Below are positions 1 to 6,676 of a DNA stretch of 11,431 nucleotides, in pieces. Numbering within the stretch: position 1 is the stretch's first letter; each line of letters starts with the position of its first letter. The DNA comes from an uncultured Lysobacterales bacterium. Lineage in GTDB: Bacteria; Pseudomonadota; Gammaproteobacteria; Xanthomonadales; SZUA-36. The notes below the pieces were generated by a model. The model saw only the letters and a list, made by a program, of their open reading frames with translations, ran no database searches and was not told the DNA's origin. A program made the translations under genes and the position numbers. The DNA is taken from positions 1-11,431 of the forward strand of contig CALJWY010000316.1 of the NCBI GenBank assembly GCA_937974465.1, in the 5' to 3' direction.

Positions 1-396
1 CTGGACCTGATCAGCGAGATGATCAAGCGTGCCAACGAGGACGGGGGAAATGGTGCTGAGAAAATTGAACGTGTCTTGCGCTACCTGTTCAATATCCAAC
101 ACAGCGAAGACGGACCGTTGATTGGTTACCGCTCGCTGCCCTCATTGAGCATCGAAAGACGCAACGAGATTTTGTTAATGACCCAGGAGAGCAGTGATCA
201 ACTGGGTGCTTTTATCAATGAAGGTATCGCAGACGGCAGCATTCGTGACGTTGACCCCTGGATTATAGAAAATGCGATCGCGGGCACTGTGGATGCGGCA
301 CCGGATATAGCGGCGCGCATGAAATTTGTAAATAACTCCCTGGTATCGGCCGAGTACCTCGAATTATTCTTTAACGGTATCGCCAATCAGCCTTAG
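1..396 (+). CDS. TetR-family transcriptional regulator, C-terminal part (5' end outside window)
   Basis: The reading frame is open from base 1 to the TAG at 394-396, so the visible 131 residues are the C-terminal part of a longer protein; the ATG at 19 is internal and not a convincing start. The segment is all-helical in character and contains LGAFINEGIADGSIRDVDP followed by IIENAIAG, the layout seen in the ligand-binding and dimerisation half of TetR regulators (inducible repressors whose N-terminal helix-turn-helix binds operators). The helix-turn-helix would lie upstream of the window, so the family call rests on the C-terminal pattern only. The ligand cannot be inferred. The gene is convergent with phaR, with 14 bases between the stop codons and no clear terminator. 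Confidence 0.65.
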   Translation: MDLISEMIKRANEDGGNGAEKIERVLRYLFNIQHSEDGPLIGYRSLPSLSIERRNEILLMTQESSDQLGAFINEGIADGSIRDVDPWIIENAIAGTVDAAPDIAARMKFVNNSLVSAEYLELFFNGIANQP

Positions 397-410
397 CGAT
401 TTTCTGTCAA

Positions 411-842
411 TTAACCCCGGGGTGGTTTTTGCCCCGTCAACTCCTGGTATTGATCCATCATCTGCTTGATCGCCTCTTCCGGTGTCGGGTAAGGCTGTGT
501 GAAAGCGCTTTTGAATTGTTCACGTAATTGATCCTGTACCGCCAGGGATTGCAGGATCATTTGCTCAAGATGCGGGCTCATAACCGCCACCATCTTGTCA
601 TCATAAAATCGAATCAATTCTTCCAGGATCTTGTTGGTAAGCAGCGACTCGTGACCCTCTGCCTCCATCTCGATGATGATTTGCATCAGCACGCTACGGG
701 TCAGGTCATTACCGGTTTTTGAATGCACCACGCGAAATTTCTCGCGTCCGTTAACCATCTCACGGATGTCTGACAAGGTAACGAATTTGCTGGTTTGCGT
801 ATCGTAAATGCGCCGGTTTGGATACTTCTTTAGCAATCTCAA
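411..842 (-). CDS. phaR: PhaR, polyhydroxyalkanoate synthesis repressor
   Basis: This is a 143-residue protein starting with RLLKKYPNRRIYDT and then FVTLSDIREMV, the highly conserved N-terminal PHB accumulation regulatory domain (about residues 1-62). It is followed by the second PHB_acc segment with SVLMQIIIEMEAEG (about residues 70-85). PhaR is a cytoplasmic DNA-binding repressor that also binds PHA granules; when polymer forms, it leaves DNA and phasin is expressed. The start is TTG at 840-842: CGGAG (851-855 on the complement) lies 8 bases upstream, and no ATG or GTG occurs in frame before the stop codon at 897-899. The protein is shorter at the C terminus than the roughly 180-residue Cupriavidus type, which is common in gammaproteobacteria. 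It is divergent from a phasin gene, and a palindrome overlaps its own predicted promoter, suggesting autorepression. Synthase and thiolase genes are not in the window. Confidence 0.95.
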   Translation of the reverse strand: MRLLKKYPNRRIYDTQTSKFVTLSDIREMVNGREKFRVVHSKTGNDLTRSVLMQIIIEMEAEGHESLLTNKILEELIRFYDDKMVAVMSPHLEQMILQSLAVQDQLREQFKSAFTQPYPTPEEAIKQMMDQYQELTGQKPPRG

Positions 843-902
843 AACAAATACTCCGTGTGATTCAAATTCATTAATAGTGCAAATCTCATGCTGCCCTTAA
901 TT

Positions 903-919
903 ATTATGCTTTGCATAAT
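903..919. promoter_or_regulatory. Putative PhaR operator 1 (overlaps phaR promoter)
   Basis: This is a perfect inverted repeat, ATTATGC-TTT-GCATAAT, with 7-base arms and a 3-base spacer. Its core TGC-N3-GCA matches the TGC-rich palindromes reported for PhaR in other proteobacteria. It overlaps the -10 element and start region predicted for phaR, so binding would block phaR transcription. Confidence 0.65.
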
Positions 920-944
920 CAATTTTAAGAAACAGACAGGTCAA
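915..944 (-). promoter_or_regulatory. Putative sigma70 promoter of phaR
   Basis: On the minus strand, TTGACC (complement of 939-944) is followed after 18 bases by GATTAT (complement of 915-920). The -35 is 5 of 6 and the -10 is 4 of 6 to consensus. Transcription would start near base 908, inside operator 1, giving a leader of about 65 bases before the TTG start of phaR. Confidence 0.4.
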
Positions 945-971
945 TGCCTTTATTATAAGGCTACGCTCTTA

Positions 972-985
972 TTTGCACTTGCAAA
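972..985. promoter_or_regulatory. Putative PhaR operator 2 (upstream of phasin -35)
   Basis: TTTGCA-CT-TGCAAA is a perfect 6-base-arm palindrome, equivalent to TGC-N4-GCA. It ends 7 bases before the -35 box of the phasin promoter and lies between operators 1 and 3, so it could serve cooperative binding or looping across the divergent promoters. Confidence 0.5.
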
Positions 986-992
986 ATAATTG

Positions 993-1020
993 TTGACCTT
1001 TTTAACCATGATGATATTAT
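993..1020 (+). promoter_or_regulatory. Putative sigma70 promoter of the phasin gene
   Basis: TTGACC (993-998), a 16-base spacer and TATTAT (1015-1020) give a near-consensus promoter with 5 of 6 matches in each box. The start would be near 1027, immediately before operator 3. The phaR promoter on the other strand uses the same TTGACC box, consistent with coordinated control of the divergent pair. Confidence 0.6.
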
Positions 1021-1031
1021 AGCCGTAGTTT

Positions 1032-1046
1032 TTATGCAGTGCATAA
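1032..1046. promoter_or_regulatory. Putative PhaR operator 3 (phasin start region)
   Basis: TTATGC-AGT-GCATAA is a perfect inverted repeat with the same arms as operator 1. It lies just downstream of the predicted phasin transcription start, a typical roadblock or repression position. A further TGCACT half-site follows at 1053-1058. Confidence 0.65.
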
Positions 1047-1091
1047 TAAAAATGCACTCACAGGCAAAAGCTTTAAACAGGAGCAGAAGAC

Positions 1092-1469
1092 ATGACCGAC
1101 ATCAAACCAGAAGACATCAAGAACTTTTTTGAGCAGGCTGCCAATGCAAACGCAGAAGCCTGGACCGCTCAGGCCAGCTACTTTGAAGACCTGGTCAAAC
1201 GCAACACCGAATGCTTCACACACCTCGGAGAGGTCCGAGTAGAGAGCTTCAAGGAAATGAGTGAAGCCACCACCTTTAACCAGGCCTTCGAATCCAACCT
1301 GGCTTTTGAGGAAAAAGTTCGTGAGGAACTCGCTGCCCTGCAGGAAAAAAACACCAAGTCCTGGGAGGCTCTAATCGGCCAGATAACAAGCATCTATACA
1401 CCGGCAGACAACAAACCAACGGCCAAGACAGCCAAAGCCAAAGCCCCGGCCACTAAAAAGGCTGCATAA
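1092..1469 (+). CDS. Phasin family protein (PHA granule-associated)
   Basis: This is a 125-residue, strongly helical and amphipathic protein without signal peptide. Residues 5-100 (for example FFEQAANANAEAW, SFKEMSEATTFNQAF) show the alternating pattern of phasins, the small proteins that coat PHA granules, limit coalescence and stabilise the polymer surface. The last 20 residues are rich in Lys, Ala, Thr and Pro (TAKTAKAKAPATKKAA), like a short form of the histone-like tail of Pseudomonas PhaF, which binds DNA and helps segregate granules; whether this short tail does so is inference. The start is well set: AGGAG (1079-1083) is 8 bases before the ATG. Three predicted PhaR operators lie upstream and a terminator follows, so it is probably transcribed alone and induced when PHA is made. 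Confidence 0.88.
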   Translation: MTDIKPEDIKNFFEQAANANAEAWTAQASYFEDLVKRNTECFTHLGEVRVESFKEMSEATTFNQAFESNLAFEEKVREELAALQEKNTKSWEALIGQITSIYTPADNKPTAKTAKAKAPATKKAA

Positions 1470-1483
1470 TTTCGTTACACTGG

Positions 1484-1518
1484 ATAGCAGGCCCCGGAAC
1501 TGGAGCCTGCTATTTTTT
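1484..1518 (+). terminator. Rho-independent terminator of the phasin gene
   Basis: A perfect 9-base stem, ATAGCAGGC (1484-1492) with GCCTGCTAT (1505-1513), is extended by two C-G pairs after one mismatch and runs into a T-rich tail (TATTTTTT, 1511-1518). It begins 14 bases after the phasin stop codon and separates the PHA unit from the acyltransferase gene. Confidence 0.85.
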
Positions 1519-1588
1519 ACAGTAAAGGCTCCACCAGGATCTGGGCTGTAAAGTCAATTTTGTAGCGAGTGGATATGGATTAGAAGAT

Positions 1589-2986
1589 ATGCAGCAACTC
1601 AATGGCCTCGATTCAGCCTTTCTTTTCATGGAAACGCCCAATGCGCCCATGCACTTTGGCTCGGTCGCCATTTTTGACCCATCCACGGCACCGGAAGGTG
1701 TGGTCCGCTTCAAGCGCATTATCCAGACATTAAAAGAACGGGCGCATCTTGCGCCATACCTGCGTCAACGTCTTTACGAGGTTCCATTCAACCTGGATTT
1801 TCCATACTGGGTAAGGGACGAGGCTTTCGACCCGGAATTTCACATCAGGCATGTTGCATTACCAAAACCGGGAGACTGGCGACAGCTCTGTATACAGGTA
1901 GCCCGTCTGCATTCGCGTGCCCTTGATCGTACCCGGCCATTATGGGAACTCTATGTCATTGAGGGACTCGACAACGTCGAAGGAATTCCACCAGGATGTT
2001 TCGCTTTCGTCTCGAAAACCCATCATGCCGCGATTGACGGTAAATCCAGCTACGACATAGCCAGCGCGCTGTGTGACCCGACCCCTGAAATCAGACAGCT
2101 GGAAGGCGCGTCGGAGTGGACGGCTGACAAGGCACCGACACTTCTTGAGCTGGCCGCGATGGCCCATGAAAACAACATCAAGAAACCCAGGCGCTACCTC
2201 GACTTTCTACGTAAGACACTGTCTTCATGGGAAAATGTAACCGAGGCCCTCGCCAACGGAAACCTCAACCCGGCACCTGCTGTACCCCGCACGCGCTTTA
2301 ATCGTGTACTTTCACAAAACCGGGTGTTTGAAGGGGTAACCTTCCCGCTTGAGGAGATCAAGCAGATCAAGAACAGCGTCGGGGGCACCGTCAATGATGC
2401 CGTGCTGGCGATCTGTGCAGGCGCATTGCGCCGCTACCTGCTGGAAAAGGACGAATTGCCAAAAGAAAGCCTGGTGAGCATGTGCCCGATTAATGTCCGC
2501 GATCCAAAATCAACCTCTACGGAGGGCAACCATGTCGTATCCATGGCGGTTTCATTACACACCGATATCGTCGATCCGAAAGAACGCCTCAAGGCCATTT
2601 GCGTCTCAACCCGCAGCGCAAAAGAATACACCAACGCCATAGATGCAAAATCCATGATCGAGATGGCAGATTTTATCCCGACACAGTTGTCGGCCCTCGG
2701 CGCGCGCGTCGCCGCGGAAAATGGCCTGGCAAATTTTGCCACGCCTACCGTCAACACGGTCATAACCAACGTTCCCGGCTCCCAATATCCGTTTTACAGT
2801 AACGGCGCGCTGTTTGTGCGCGGTTGGGGCCTGGGACCATCCACCGATGGAAACGGTCTGTTTCACAGCATCGGCAGTTACTGTGATGAATTGTGCATCG
2901 GTGTGACCTGCTGTCGTGTGATGATGCCCGACCCGGCCCATTATGCGAAATGCCTGGAAGATTCATTCGCAGAACTCAGGCCATAA
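1589..2986 (+). CDS. Wax ester synthase / acyl-CoA:diacylglycerol acyltransferase (WS/DGAT)
   Basis: This 465-residue protein has the usual length of the bacterial WS/DGAT family, which transfers acyl groups from acyl-CoA to fatty alcohols (wax esters) or diacylglycerol (triacylglycerol) at the inner membrane. Residues 1-20 carry the typical MQQLNGLDSAFLFMET opening. The catalytic HHxxxDG motif is HHAAIDG (145-151), PLWE lies at 117-120, and the conserved ND pair is at 269-270 in TVNDAVLA. MCPINVRD (298-305) matches the usual P-x-x-VR region, and ITNVPGS (392-398) is the late NVPG motif. All active-site elements are present. The Shine-Dalgarno is weak (AGAAG very close to the ATG), and an ATG at 1575 is closed at once by a stop. 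The next gene starts one base after the stop, implying translational coupling with a lipase-like hydrolase. Alcohol versus diacylglycerol preference cannot be read from sequence. Confidence 0.95.
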   Translation: MQQLNGLDSAFLFMETPNAPMHFGSVAIFDPSTAPEGVVRFKRIIQTLKERAHLAPYLRQRLYEVPFNLDFPYWVRDEAFDPEFHIRHVALPKPGDWRQLCIQVARLHSRALDRTRPLWELYVIEGLDNVEGIPPGCFAFVSKTHHAAIDGKSSYDIASALCDPTPEIRQLEGASEWTADKAPTLLELAAMAHENNIKKPRRYLDFLRKTLSSWENVTEALANGNLNPAPAVPRTRFNRVLSQNRVFEGVTFPLEEIKQIKNSVGGTVNDAVLAICAGALRRYLLEKDELPKESLVSMCPINVRDPKSTSTEGNHVVSMAVSLHTDIVDPKERLKAICVSTRSAKEYTNAIDAKSMIEMADFIPTQLSALGARVAAENGLANFATPTVNTVITNVPGSQYPFYSNGALFVRGWGLGPSTDGNGLFHSIGSYCDELCIGVTCCRVMMPDPAHYAKCLEDSFAELRP

Positions 2987-2987
2987 C

Positions 2988-3779
2988 ATGAAGTACACCC
3001 TGCGAGAAAGATTTCGCCCGCCCGCTGAACTTCTGAATCTGACTGAACCTTTGCGTGCCATGGCAGAGCTGGGAATGCTGCCGCTGGCGGAGACCTGGCT
3101 GAGTTCACTAAGAGGTGGTGATGGTCATCCTGTCATCATCATTCCCGGGTTTACAGTCGGCGACCGCTCCACGGTGGTTATGCGCAAATTTCTATCCAGC
3201 CTGGGATTTTTACCGTCTGGCTGGAAACAGGGTGTGAATTTCGGCGTGCGACCCGAGCTGTTTGAAGGTATCAGCGATCTGCTGGCGCAATTACACAAAG
3301 AGTACAGCTGCCGCATCAGCCTCGTAGGTCAGAGCCTCGGCGGCATCTATGCACGAGAAATGGCTAAACTGAATCCGGATGCCGTGCGCCAGGTGATTAC
3401 CCTGGGAAGCCCATTTAATGATCCGGAAGGTGAAGCATCGAACCTGTCGGATCTGTACAAGATGTTCAATCCGGAACAATCACCAAAATCTGCCCAGTTC
3501 CGCCAGCAAAAATGGGACATTGGCAAGCCACCACCCGTCCCGACAACCGCCATTTACAGTAAATGGGATGGTGTCTGTCACTGGCGGGCCTGCATACAAC
3601 ACGGCGGCCATGACCAGGTAGAAAATATCGAAGTCACGGCAAGCCACACCGGCATGGGTGTCAACGCACAGACTTTATTCGTTATTGCCGACCGGCTTTC
3701 GCAGCGGAGAAAACACTGGAGACCCTTCCATATCGGTCACTATTTCGGAATCTCACCACTTGAAAACGAACAGCCCTGA
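2988..3779 (+). CDS. Alpha/beta-fold hydrolase (putative neutral lipid esterase/lipase)
   Basis: With the ATG at 2988 the protein has 263 residues. The frame is open further upstream to an ATG at 2943 inside the acyltransferase gene, but 2988 is preferred because it lies one base after that stop and AGG sits 7 bases before it. The nucleophile elbow is GQSLGG with Ser116. Asp194 in YSKWDGVCHW and His220 in ASHTGMG have the spacing expected for the rest of the Ser-Asp-His triad. HPVIIIPGF (47-55) is the usual strand plus oxyanion loop. No signal peptide is seen, so the enzyme is likely cytoplasmic. Tight linkage with WS/DGAT suggests it hydrolyses stored or misacylated neutral lipid, but the substrate is inference; a cofactor or acyl-transfer role is also possible. 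The C-terminal region is rich in basic and aromatic residues (RKHWRPFHIGHYF), which could help membrane or droplet contact. Confidence 0.88.
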   Translation: MKYTLRERFRPPAELLNLTEPLRAMAELGMLPLAETWLSSLRGGDGHPVIIIPGFTVGDRSTVVMRKFLSSLGFLPSGWKQGVNFGVRPELFEGISDLLAQLHKEYSCRISLVGQSLGGIYAREMAKLNPDAVRQVITLGSPFNDPEGEASNLSDLYKMFNPEQSPKSAQFRQQKWDIGKPPPVPTTAIYSKWDGVCHWRACIQHGGHDQVENIEVTASHTGMGVNAQTLFVIADRLSQRRKHWRPFHIGHYFGISPLENEQP

Positions 3780-3927
3780 CTGGATTATTCACTCGTAATC
3801 ATTGAATAAAAAAGCTATTATCCCTGTGTAATACTCTGAAGCAGTAAAAACATACTATATCTTCAAATTTGTGAGTTTCGAAATTATTAACTCTTTGGGT
3901 ACAAGCCAATTTCAAGGATCGAGTTAA

Positions 3928-5358
3928 ATGACTAACAGCACCTTAAGTAACGAGAACCCGGGCCGTATAGACCAGGTATTTGCCAAGCAGCGCGAAGCGT
4001 CCCGCCAGGACCCCTACCCCAGCCTGGAAACCCGGCTGCAAAACCTGGTCAAGCTGCAGACGATTTTTACTGAACACCAGGATGCAATTACCGAAGCGGT
4101 TAATGCGGACTTTGGCTGCCGCTCTCACCAGGAAACCCGCATGCTGGAGATATTTGGCTTGCTGGGTGGGGTCACCTACAACCAGAAGCGTCTGAAAAAG
4201 TGGATAAAACCACAAAAGCGCCACGTTGGTATGGCATACCTCGGTGCAAAAAATACGGTCATGCCACAGCCAAAAGGTGTTGTCGGTGTGGTTGCACCGT
4301 GGAATTATCCATTGTTCCTGGCGTTCAGCCCGTGCATCAGCGCACTTGCAGCAGGCAACCGCTGTATCGTTAAAATGGCCTCGAATTCGCAAACATTGTG
4401 CCGCCTGATGGACAAGCTGGTCTCCGAAGTTTTTGACGATGACACCCTGGCGGTTATCCCGGGTGTTTCTGCCAATGACTTTACCCACCGGCCCTGGGAT
4501 CACCTGGTATTCACCGGCTCCCCTGCGGTGGGCAAGATAGTGATGGCAACGGCAGCAAAATACCTGACGCCGGTGACCCTGGAACTGGGCGGAAAGTCAC
4601 CGACGATTATCGCTGATGATTGCGATTTAAAGATGGCGGCAGAACGCCTGCTGTTTGGCAAATTCCTCAATGCCGGCCAAACCTGTGTGGCGCCGGATTA
4701 CTTGTTTATTCCACGTGAAAAAGTGGCGCCGTTCGTCGAATTGGCCAAACAGATTGTCAGTAGCCGTTACCCGACATCGGCGAGCCAGGATTTTACCTCC
4801 GTCATTGATGATAAGGCCTTCGCCCGATTGATCGCCGTGTTGCAGGATGCAAGTGACAAGGGCGCCGAAACCATCAACCTCCTGGGCGCAGATGAACCCA
4901 ATCCGGATACCCGCAAGATACCCCCGCACCTGGTTCTGAACCCGGGCGATGACATGCAGATCATGCAGGACGAAATCTTCGGACCCTTACTGCCTATCAA
5001 GCCCTATGATGACCTTGACGAGGTGATTGAATATATCAATAGCAATGAACGCCCGCTGGCGCTGTACCTGTACAGTAATGACAAGGCGTCACAGGACAAG
5101 GTTATTCACAACACCCTCTCGGGCGGCATGTGTCTTAACGACAGCATGTTACATGTTGCCCAGCATGACATGCCCTTTGGCGGTATTGGTAACAGTGGTA
5201 TGGGCCACTACCATGGCCAGGAAGGCTTTATCGAGTTTTCCAAAATGCGCCCAATCTTCAAACAGGCTAAAAAATCCGGCATCCTGGCACTCGCGCCCCC
5301 TTATGGTGAAACCTTTGAGAAGATGGCCAAATTGATGATGAAGTGGAAGCTGTACTGA
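3928..5358 (+). CDS. NAD(P)-dependent aldehyde dehydrogenase (coniferyl / fatty aldehyde type)
   Basis: This 476-residue class-3-like aldehyde dehydrogenase oxidises aldehydes to carboxylic acids. Landmarks in order are APWNYP with Asn126, FTGSPAVGK (195-203) of the Rossmann domain, LELGGKSP with general base Glu219, NAGQTC with nucleophile Cys253, and EIFGPLLP (349-356). The closing segment ends in WKLY after a basic amphipathic stretch, which may touch membrane. Overall pattern and length match bacterial enzymes annotated as coniferyl aldehyde dehydrogenase, but related enzymes oxidise fatty aldehydes, and the neighbouring wax ester genes make that equally plausible. Oddly, the usual cofactor-ribose KPSE loop reads KMAS (149-152): the Lys is kept, while the Pro and Glu positions differ. 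AAGGA lies 9 bases before the ATG. It may head a unit with the exporter and hydratase genes that follow. The 148-base gap before it shows no clear promoter or terminator. Confidence 0.92.
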   Translation: MTNSTLSNENPGRIDQVFAKQREASRQDPYPSLETRLQNLVKLQTIFTEHQDAITEAVNADFGCRSHQETRMLEIFGLLGGVTYNQKRLKKWIKPQKRHVGMAYLGAKNTVMPQPKGVVGVVAPWNYPLFLAFSPCISALAAGNRCIVKMASNSQTLCRLMDKLVSEVFDDDTLAVIPGVSANDFTHRPWDHLVFTGSPAVGKIVMATAAKYLTPVTLELGGKSPTIIADDCDLKMAAERLLFGKFLNAGQTCVAPDYLFIPREKVAPFVELAKQIVSSRYPTSASQDFTSVIDDKAFARLIAVLQDASDKGAETINLLGADEPNPDTRKIPPHLVLNPGDDMQIMQDEIFGPLLPIKPYDDLDEVIEYINSNERPLALYLYSNDKASQDKVIHNTLSGGMCLNDSMLHVAQHDMPFGGIGNSGMGHYHGQEGFIEFSKMRPIFKQAKKSGILALAPPYGETFEKMAKLMMKWKLY

Positions 5359-5406
5359 GAAACTCCTGATTCTGCTGCTGTGCAGAGCAATGGTTCATAA
5401 GCCCGT

Positions 5407-6612
5407 ATGACAGGCTTGGAGGTTGGCCTCAGCAGGTCCCGCTCGCGAAACCTGACCATTTTCGCCACGCTGTTGTCGATGATTGCGCCATTCAGCATCA
5501 ACACCTATCTGCCATCATTTCCCGATATTGAGGCAGAGTTTGGGATATCGCGGGCGATACTCACCCAGAGCCTCGCGGTTTACCTGCTGGCCTTTGCCAT
5601 TTCGACACTTGTTTGGGGCCCCGTGGCCGATCGTTTCGGTCGCCGCCTGGTGATTCTCTCGAGTATGGCCGTCTATACAGTTGCTTCCATCGGCTGTGCT
5701 TTGGCCGATAGTGCCGACATGCTTTTGTTCTTGCGTGTCGTGCAGGGCCTGACCGCCAGTGGCGGCGTGGTCGCAGCCCGGGCCATGATCAGAGATGCCA
5801 ACAGCGCCGAGGATGCACGCCGCGCAATGTCACAGGTTGTGCTGTATTTTGCGTTGGCACCGGCCATCGCGCCGCTACTTGGCGGCTGGCTGCACGATCA
5901 ATTTGGCTGGCGCAGCGTTTTCTGGTTTCTGAGTGGCTTTGGCGCCGTTTTGGGTGTGATGGGGCTCGTGGTTTCCGAAACACTTGGGCGAACGCACCGG
6001 CGCTCCATACACCCGTCAGCAGTTATACGTACGTACATGGATTCCTTGTTACACAAGAGCTTTCCGGCATTAATTTTCAGCTGGGCGCTGGCCTTTGCCG
6101 GGTTGTTTCTGTTTATCGCGGGTGCCCCGACCATCATTTACGATTTTCTCCATCTCGGCAGTAAAGACTTTGCCTGGCTGTTTCTGCCGATTGTGATCGG
6201 GACGATGCTGGGTGGGGCAATATCCAGCCGGCTGGCGCACCGCTGGCCAGCCCACAAGACCATATCCGTCGGCATGGGTTCAATGATGCTGGCAGCAGTG
6301 ATCAATATCGCTGTAGCCAGTTTCAATGACCCGGGTATCATCGGAATTATCACCCCGCTACTACTTTATGTAACCGGGTTTGCATTCATGATTCCTGCCC
6401 TGACGATACTGGCGCTGGATTGCTTGCCAAACCACCGCGGAACCGCAGCATCCATGCAAGGGTTTGTGCAGGTCATGGCCGGTGCTGGTGTGGCCAGTTT
6501 CGTGGTACCGCTGTTAAGCGCCCGTCTACTGGATTTTGTCCTCGGTCAGGCTGTATTTATATTGCTGGCGGTAGCACTATGGTATCGACTCAACAAATCA
6601 GGCTTCAACTGA
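5407..6612 (+). CDS. MFS transporter, Bcr/CflA-type multidrug efflux family
   Basis: This 401-residue integral membrane protein has the hydrophobic pattern of about 12 transmembrane helices. It contains the drug/proton antiporter signatures of the Bcr/CflA group: SINTYLPSFPDI (30-41) at the end of helix 1, the loop 2-3 motif GPVADRFGRR (71-80), and RVVQGLTASGG (110-120) in helix 4 followed by RAMIRD. Such proteins export drugs, dyes or small metabolites using proton influx across the inner membrane. The ATG at 5407 has no good Shine-Dalgarno, but the next in-frame Met (residue 25) would cut helix 1. It starts 48 bases after the aldehyde dehydrogenase stop and ends 64 bases before the hydratase gene, so the three could be cotranscribed. 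The substrate is unknown; export of an aromatic or aldehyde-derived compound would suit the context but is inference. Confidence 0.9.
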   Translation: MTGLEVGLSRSRSRNLTIFATLLSMIAPFSINTYLPSFPDIEAEFGISRAILTQSLAVYLLAFAISTLVWGPVADRFGRRLVILSSMAVYTVASIGCALADSADMLLFLRVVQGLTASGGVVAARAMIRDANSAEDARRAMSQVVLYFALAPAIAPLLGGWLHDQFGWRSVFWFLSGFGAVLGVMGLVVSETLGRTHRRSIHPSAVIRTYMDSLLHKSFPALIFSWALAFAGLFLFIAGAPTIIYDFLHLGSKDFAWLFLPIVIGTMLGGAISSRLAHRWPAHKTISVGMGSMMLAAVINIAVASFNDPGIIGIITPLLLYVTGFAFMIPALTILALDCLPNHRGTAASMQGFVQVMAGAGVASFVVPLLSARLLDFVLGQAVFILLAVALWYRLNKSGFN

Positions 6613-6676
6613 TACAGAACGAACATTGTGCATTGCGTATTAATTTCAAAACAGATTCAAATTCGGAGATATCACC

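Noticed and set aside
413..430. Possible terminator between the TetR-like gene and phaR (AACC ... GGTTTTT)
   Set aside because: The stem is only four base pairs around a GC palindrome and overlaps the phaR 3' end; too weak to call.
2943..2987. Upstream ATG for the alpha/beta hydrolase inside the acyltransferase gene
   Set aside because: It would add 15 residues with no family resemblance; the ATG at 2988 directly after the upstream stop is the natural coupled start.
3785..3809. Inverted repeat TTATTCA ... TGAATAA after the hydrolase gene as a terminator
   Set aside because: The stem is A/T-only with an 11-base loop and is followed by A bases, not T bases, on the coding strand.
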